16,642 nt of DNA from Nocardioides sp. (GTDB lineage: Bacteria; Actinomycetota; Actinomycetes; Propionibacteriales; Nocardioidaceae): positions 1 through 16,642 of the forward strand of contig DOWL01000055.1 of NCBI GenBank assembly GCA_003519585.1. Reading direction: 5' to 3'. The notes under the pieces were generated by a model, which worked only from the letters and a program-made list of their open reading frames with translations, did not search any database and had not been told where the DNA came from. Shown here piece after piece: positions 14,105 to 16,642 of the stretch. The position numbers and the translations under genes were made by a program. How positions within the stretch are numbered: the first letter of the stretch is position 1; each line of letters opens with the position of its first letter.

Positions 14105-14719
14105 ATGGCCAAGGCCACCTTTGACATCAAGGAGTTCCGCACCGAGGCCCAGCGGGGCCTACACGCCGGCGTCGGTGCCGCCGACCTCGCGCTCGAGACC
14201 GTTCTCGAGTACGTCGCCGGTGCCCAGAAGCTCGCGCAGCAGCGCTTCGAGGGCTACCAGAAGGACGCCGCGAAGGCGTTCACCACCGCCCAGCAACGGG
14301 CCCAGAAGTCGGTCCGCGAGTTCGACGCCAAGACGCTCCGTGCGCAGGCCACCACCGTGGTGACCGCCCGCGTGGACGAGCTCTCCAAGGACGCCAAGGC
14401 TCGCCGTGCGGCGATCGAGAAGCGCGTCGCCGAGCTGCAGAACGACGCCCAGAAGTTCGTGGTCGGCAACGTCGAGACCGCGACCGGCACCTACGCCGAC
14501 CTCGCCAAGCGCGGCGAGAAGGTCGTCAAGCGGATCCGCAAGGAGACCTCCGCGGTCGCCGACCCGGGCCCGGTGGCGAAGTCCACCGGCGAGACCGTCA
14601 CCGCCAAGAAGGCTCCCGCCAAGAAGGCCACTGCGAAGAAGGCTCCGGCCAAGAAGACCGCCGCCAAGAAGGCTCCGGCCACCAAGGCTGCGGCCCCGAA
14701 GGCCACCGCCGGCGAGTGA
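14105..14719 (+). CDS. hbhA: HbhA-like protein with Lys/Ala/Pro-rich C-terminal repeats
   Basis: 204-residue protein related in plan and position to mycobacterial heparin-binding hemagglutinin. Residues about 10-150 are almost entirely helical and probably coiled coil, rich in Ala, Gln, Lys and Glu. A tail from residue 167 consists of pentads AKKAP, AKKAT, AKKAP, AKKTA, AKKAP and decayed copies up to the C-terminus. In mycobacteria such a tail binds sulfated glycans and can be methylated. In a free-living actinobacterium it may instead bind nucleic acid, membrane or cell-wall polymers; I cannot tell which. No signal peptide is visible. AGGAGA ten bases upstream supports the ATG at 14105 over a GTG at 14096 that overlaps the XRE stop. 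Confidence 0.85.
   Translation: MAKATFDIKEFRTEAQRGLHAGVGAADLALETVLEYVAGAQKLAQQRFEGYQKDAAKAFTTAQQRAQKSVREFDAKTLRAQATTVVTARVDELSKDAKARRAAIEKRVAELQNDAQKFVVGNVETATGTYADLAKRGEKVVKRIRKETSAVADPGPVAKSTGETVTAKKAPAKKATAKKAPAKKTAAKKAPATKAAAPKATAGE
14603..14707 (+). repeat. Tandem 15-bp coding repeat for the Lys-rich tail
   Basis: Seven units of five codons based on GCC AAG AAG GCT CC(N), regular for the first five and decayed in the last two. They encode AKK[AT][PTA] pentads. Such repeats can change copy number by slippage, so tail length may differ among strains. Confidence 0.7.
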
Positions 14720-14739
14720 TCTCCTGATCCTCTCTCACC

Positions 14740-14777
14740 CACCGAGGCCCCCGCGGAAGACCGCGGGGGCCTCGGTG
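14740..14777 (+). terminator. Strong terminator after the XRE-hbhA operon
   Basis: Perfect 17-bp stem (left arm 14740-14756, right arm 14761-14777) with the tetraloop AAGA, twenty bases after the hbhA stop. No long U-run follows. Stem length and perfection make termination very likely. It is symmetrical, so it could act on both strands. Confidence 0.88.
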
Positions 14778-14785
14778 CGTTCCCC

Positions 14786-14791
14786 TACGAT
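14786..14791 (+). promoter_or_regulatory. -10 element of the DUF2516 gene; likely leaderless transcript
   Basis: TACGAT lies exactly six bases before the ATG and eight bases after the terminator stem. No Shine-Dalgarno is present. Confidence 0.55.
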
Positions 14792-14797
14792 GTAGCC

Positions 14798-15082
14798 ATG
14801 GTCGACGTCTTCCACCTCGAGAGCACGGTCGGACTCGTCGTCTATTTCGCGCTGCTCGCGGTCAAGATCTTCGCCCTCGGCAGCGCGTTGATGTACTCCA
14901 GCGAGTCCTACGAGGCGGCCAACAAGCTGACCAAGACGGCCTGGTGCGTGATCCTCGGGCTCGGCGTGGCCCTCTCCTTCATCCCGCTCGGGATGATCCT
15001 CAACCTCGTCGCCGCCATCGCGGCGTTCGTCTACCTCGCCGACGTACGCCCGGCTCTGGCCGGGCTCACCCGCCGGCGCTGA
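14798..15082 (+). CDS. DUF2516 family small membrane protein (Rv0476-like)
   Basis: 94-residue protein with three predicted membrane helices (about 10-32, 48-62 and 64-82) and a basic end LTRRR. Length, hydrophobic pattern and position directly after the XRE and HbhA genes match the DUF2516 family represented by Rv0476. Its function is unknown. A terminator separates it from hbhA, and it has its own -10 element, so it is expressed independently in spite of the conserved order. The last 17 bases overlap the convergent rmlCD gene tail to tail. Confidence 0.85.
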   Translation: MVDVFHLESTVGLVVYFALLAVKIFALGSALMYSSESYEAANKLTKTAWCVILGLGVALSFIPLGMILNLVAAIAAFVYLADVRPALAGLTRRR

Positions 15083-16463
15083 GGTAGCGCTCCAGCGCGA
15101 CCTGCGCATCCTCGGGCTCGAACCCGGTGGCCCGGAGCTTGCCGAGGTCCATGACGCTGCGCAGCGGGCGAGGGGCGAGCTCCTTGCCGGCGAAGTACTC
15201 CTCGGTCGTCACCGTGGTCACGTCGTCCGGCGAGCGGCCGCTGAGCGCGAAGACCGCCTTCGCGACGTCTGCGAACGACGTCGGTTCGCCGCCGTTGCTC
15301 ACGTTGTAGGTGCCGTACGACGCGCCGACGTCGAGCAGGTGTCGGGTGGCGCGGGACAACTCGTCGGTGAAGGTCAGCCGACCCACCTGATCGTCGACCA
15401 CCGAGGGGCTGACGCCGTTGGCGGCCAGTTGCTGCATGGTGCGCACGAAGTTCTTGCCGGAGCCGATGACCCAGGAGGTTCGCAGCACGTAGTGGCGTGG
15501 AGCCGTGGCCGCGGCGATGTCGCCGGCGGCCTTGGACTGCGCGTAGACGCCCAGCGGTGAGAGCGGCTCGTCCCCGGTGTGCGGATCGACCGTGCCGTCG
15601 AAGACGTACTCGGTCGAGTAGTGCACCAGGGTGAACCGGTGCTCGACCGCCAGCCGCGCGAGCGTGGCCGGAGCGCCGGCGTTGGCCGCCCACGCGGTAC
15701 GCCGCCCGTCGGGCTTCTCCGCCGCGTCGACCGCGGTGTAGGCGGCGGCGTTGAGGACCAGGCCGTAGTCGTTCCACGGCCACGCCGCCACCTGGTCCGG
15801 GTCGGTGACGTCGAGTTCGTCGAGGTCCACCAGGTCCGCGCCGGGGAAGTCGGCCTGCAGTGCGGTCCCGAGCTGACCCTTGTGGCCGATGATGAGCGTC
15901 TTGCGGGGCTTCATCGGCTCGACGTCGGCGAGCATCGGCGTGGTCTGGTCCTTGTCGCTGATCTCCGCCTCGTCGAGCGGGATCGGCCACGGGATGGCGA
16001 CGGTGGGGTCGGCGAGGCTGAGGGCCGGATAGGCGAGGCCGGGGCGCCAGTGGTCGTTGACGAGGTAGGAGTAGGTCGTGTCGTCCTCGAGCACCTGGTA
16101 GGAGTTGCCGACCCCGCGGGGCACGAAGACCGCGACGGTCGGGTCGGCCTCGATGGTGAACACCGCGCCGAAGCTGTCGCCCTCGCGCATGTCGACCCAC
16201 GCGCCGAAGATCCGACCGTGCGCCACGGAGATGAACTTGTCCCACGGCTCGGTGTGCACCCCGCGGGTCACGCCGCGCCGGGCGTTGTAGGCGACGCTGT
16301 GCTGGACCGGCCCGAAGTCGGGCAGCCCCAGCGCGGTCATCTTGGCGCGCTGCCAGTTCTCCTTGAACCAACCCCGGCTGTCCTCGTGCAGCGGCAGCCG
16401 GACGACCAGCAGCCCGGGGATCGGCGTGGTCTCGACGGAGAGCTCGGCCACGGGCGTGCTCAC
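15066..16463 (-). CDS. RmlC-RmlD fusion: dTDP-4-dehydrorhamnose 3,5-epimerase / reductase
   Basis: A single 465-residue protein carrying the last two steps of dTDP-L-rhamnose synthesis. Residues 1 to about 180 are a cupin epimerase: LHEDSRGWFKE near the N-terminus, the catalytic His70 and Lys76 in TRGVHTEPWDKF, and the VPRGVGNSYQVLEDDTTYSYLV region. From about 187 an SDR-type reductase starts, with the NADPH motif GHKGQLG (193-199), LNAAAYTAVDAAE, the Ser-Thr-Glu-Tyr-Val-Phe-Asp-Gly segment and the catalytic Tyr307/Lys311 in YAQSK. Elsewhere RmlC and RmlD are usually separate. The GTG start overlaps the rmlB stop in GTGA (16460-16463). The open frame extends further upstream, but that part lies inside rmlB. 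Confidence 0.93.
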   Translation of the reverse strand: MSTPVAELSVETTPIPGLLVVRLPLHEDSRGWFKENWQRAKMTALGLPDFGPVQHSVAYNARRGVTRGVHTEPWDKFISVAHGRIFGAWVDMREGDSFGAVFTIEADPTVAVFVPRGVGNSYQVLEDDTTYSYLVNDHWRPGLAYPALSLADPTVAIPWPIPLDEAEISDKDQTTPMLADVEPMKPRKTLIIGHKGQLGTALQADFPGADLVDLDELDVTDPDQVAAWPWNDYGLVLNAAAYTAVDAAEKPDGRRTAWAANAGAPATLARLAVEHRFTLVHYSTEYVFDGTVDPHTGDEPLSPLGVYAQSKAAGDIAAATAPRHYVLRTSWVIGSGKNFVRTMQQLAANGVSPSVVDDQVGRLTFTDELSRATRHLLDVGASYGTYNVSNGGEPTSFADVAKAVFALSGRSPDDVTTVTTEEYFAGKELAPRPLRSVMDLGKLRATGFEPEDAQVALERYLSAGG

Positions 16464-16642
16464 TGACCCTTGGCGGCGTAGAAGGCCTCGGTTGCCTGCT
16501 TGTGCGGCCGCCACCAGTCCTCGTGAGAGCGGTACCACGCCACGGTGTCGGCGAGCCCGGCCTCGAAGTCCTGGAACCGCGGCGACCAGCCCAGCTCGGA
16601 GCGGAGCTTGCCGGACTCGATGGCGTAGCGGCGGTCGTGGCC
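16460..16642 (-). CDS. rmlB: dTDP-glucose 4,6-dehydratase, C-terminal end (5' part outside the window)
   Basis: The last 60 residues of RmlB, which converts dTDP-glucose to the 4-keto-6-deoxy intermediate used by RmlC. The visible sequence begins GHDRRYAIESGKLRSELGW and continues with a DFEAGLADTVAWY helix and a DWWRP segment, the standard C-terminus of this family. The TGA overlaps the GTG of the RmlC-RmlD gene, so the three activities are made from one coupled transcript running leftwards. The catalytic residues lie outside the window. Confidence 0.93.
   Translation of the reverse strand, partial: GHDRRYAIESGKLRSELGWSPRFQDFEAGLADTVAWYRSHEDWWRPHKQATEAFYAAKGQ

Noticed and set aside
16464..16538. 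Upstream start for the RmlC-RmlD protein
   Set aside because: The extension lies inside rmlB; the GTG in the GTGA overlap gives a normal RmlC N-terminus.
1..16642. CRISPR arrays, tRNA or rRNA genes, insertion sequences, prophage genes, attachment sites
   Set aside because: I saw no spaced direct repeats, no tRNA-like cloverleaf, no transposase or integrase, and no rRNA-like stretch.

Overview
The window is very GC-rich, with strong third-position G/C bias, short intergenic gaps, GTG starts, several ATGA/GTGA-type gene overlaps and likely leaderless transcripts. These traits, together with a DUF222/HNH nuclease tail, an XRE-HbhA-DUF2516 gene trio of the kind known from mycobacteria and two actinobacterial-looking fusion proteins, point to an actinobacterium. 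Nocardioides or a relative is my best guess, by inference only.

Layout. 1-327: 3' end of an HNH nuclease gene with an in-frame TGA that removes the usual tail, convergent with dtd (324-752, minus). 785-1621: a BKACE/DUF849 beta-keto acid cleavage enzyme. 1626-4946 (minus): a large secreted M1 metallopeptidase with five Ig-like repeats. 5035-7271 (minus): cysD-cysN, the two subunits of sulfate adenylyltransferase. 7472-8785: ugd (UDP-glucose 6-dehydrogenase) with a clear terminator. 8808-8954: a remnant of a MazE-type antitoxin, followed by an intact vapBC module (8988-9544) with its operator. 9550-12324 (minus): a cysC-like fusion protein, a low-molecular-weight phosphatase and a TauE/SafE permease, probably one operon. 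12357-13316: an R. etli-type asparaginase. 13330-13575: a small membrane protein. 13647-15082: XRE regulator, HbhA-like Lys-rich protein, a 17-bp-stem terminator and a DUF2516 membrane protein. 15066-16642 (minus): an RmlC-RmlD fusion coupled to the end of rmlB.

How they fit. CysDN makes APS from sulfate and ATP, CysC makes PAPS, and a TauE/SafE permease may export sulfite or a related sulfur anion. Around these sit nucleotide-sugar genes (ugd for UDP-glucuronate, rmlB/rmlCD for dTDP-rhamnose) and a phosphatase of the type often found with polysaccharide export. No APS/PAPS reductase or sulfotransferase is in view, so whether PAPS serves assimilation or glycan sulfation cannot be decided here.

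The points I consider most worth a second look are the CysC protein, whose N-terminal half looks like an ATP sulfurylase that has lost its catalytic motifs; the MazE antitoxin remnant lying against a VapBC module with a three-half-site operator; a recurring TANNNT-N6-start geometry suggesting leaderless transcripts; the perfect palindrome before the XRE-hbhA operon; and the in-frame stop in the HNH gene.
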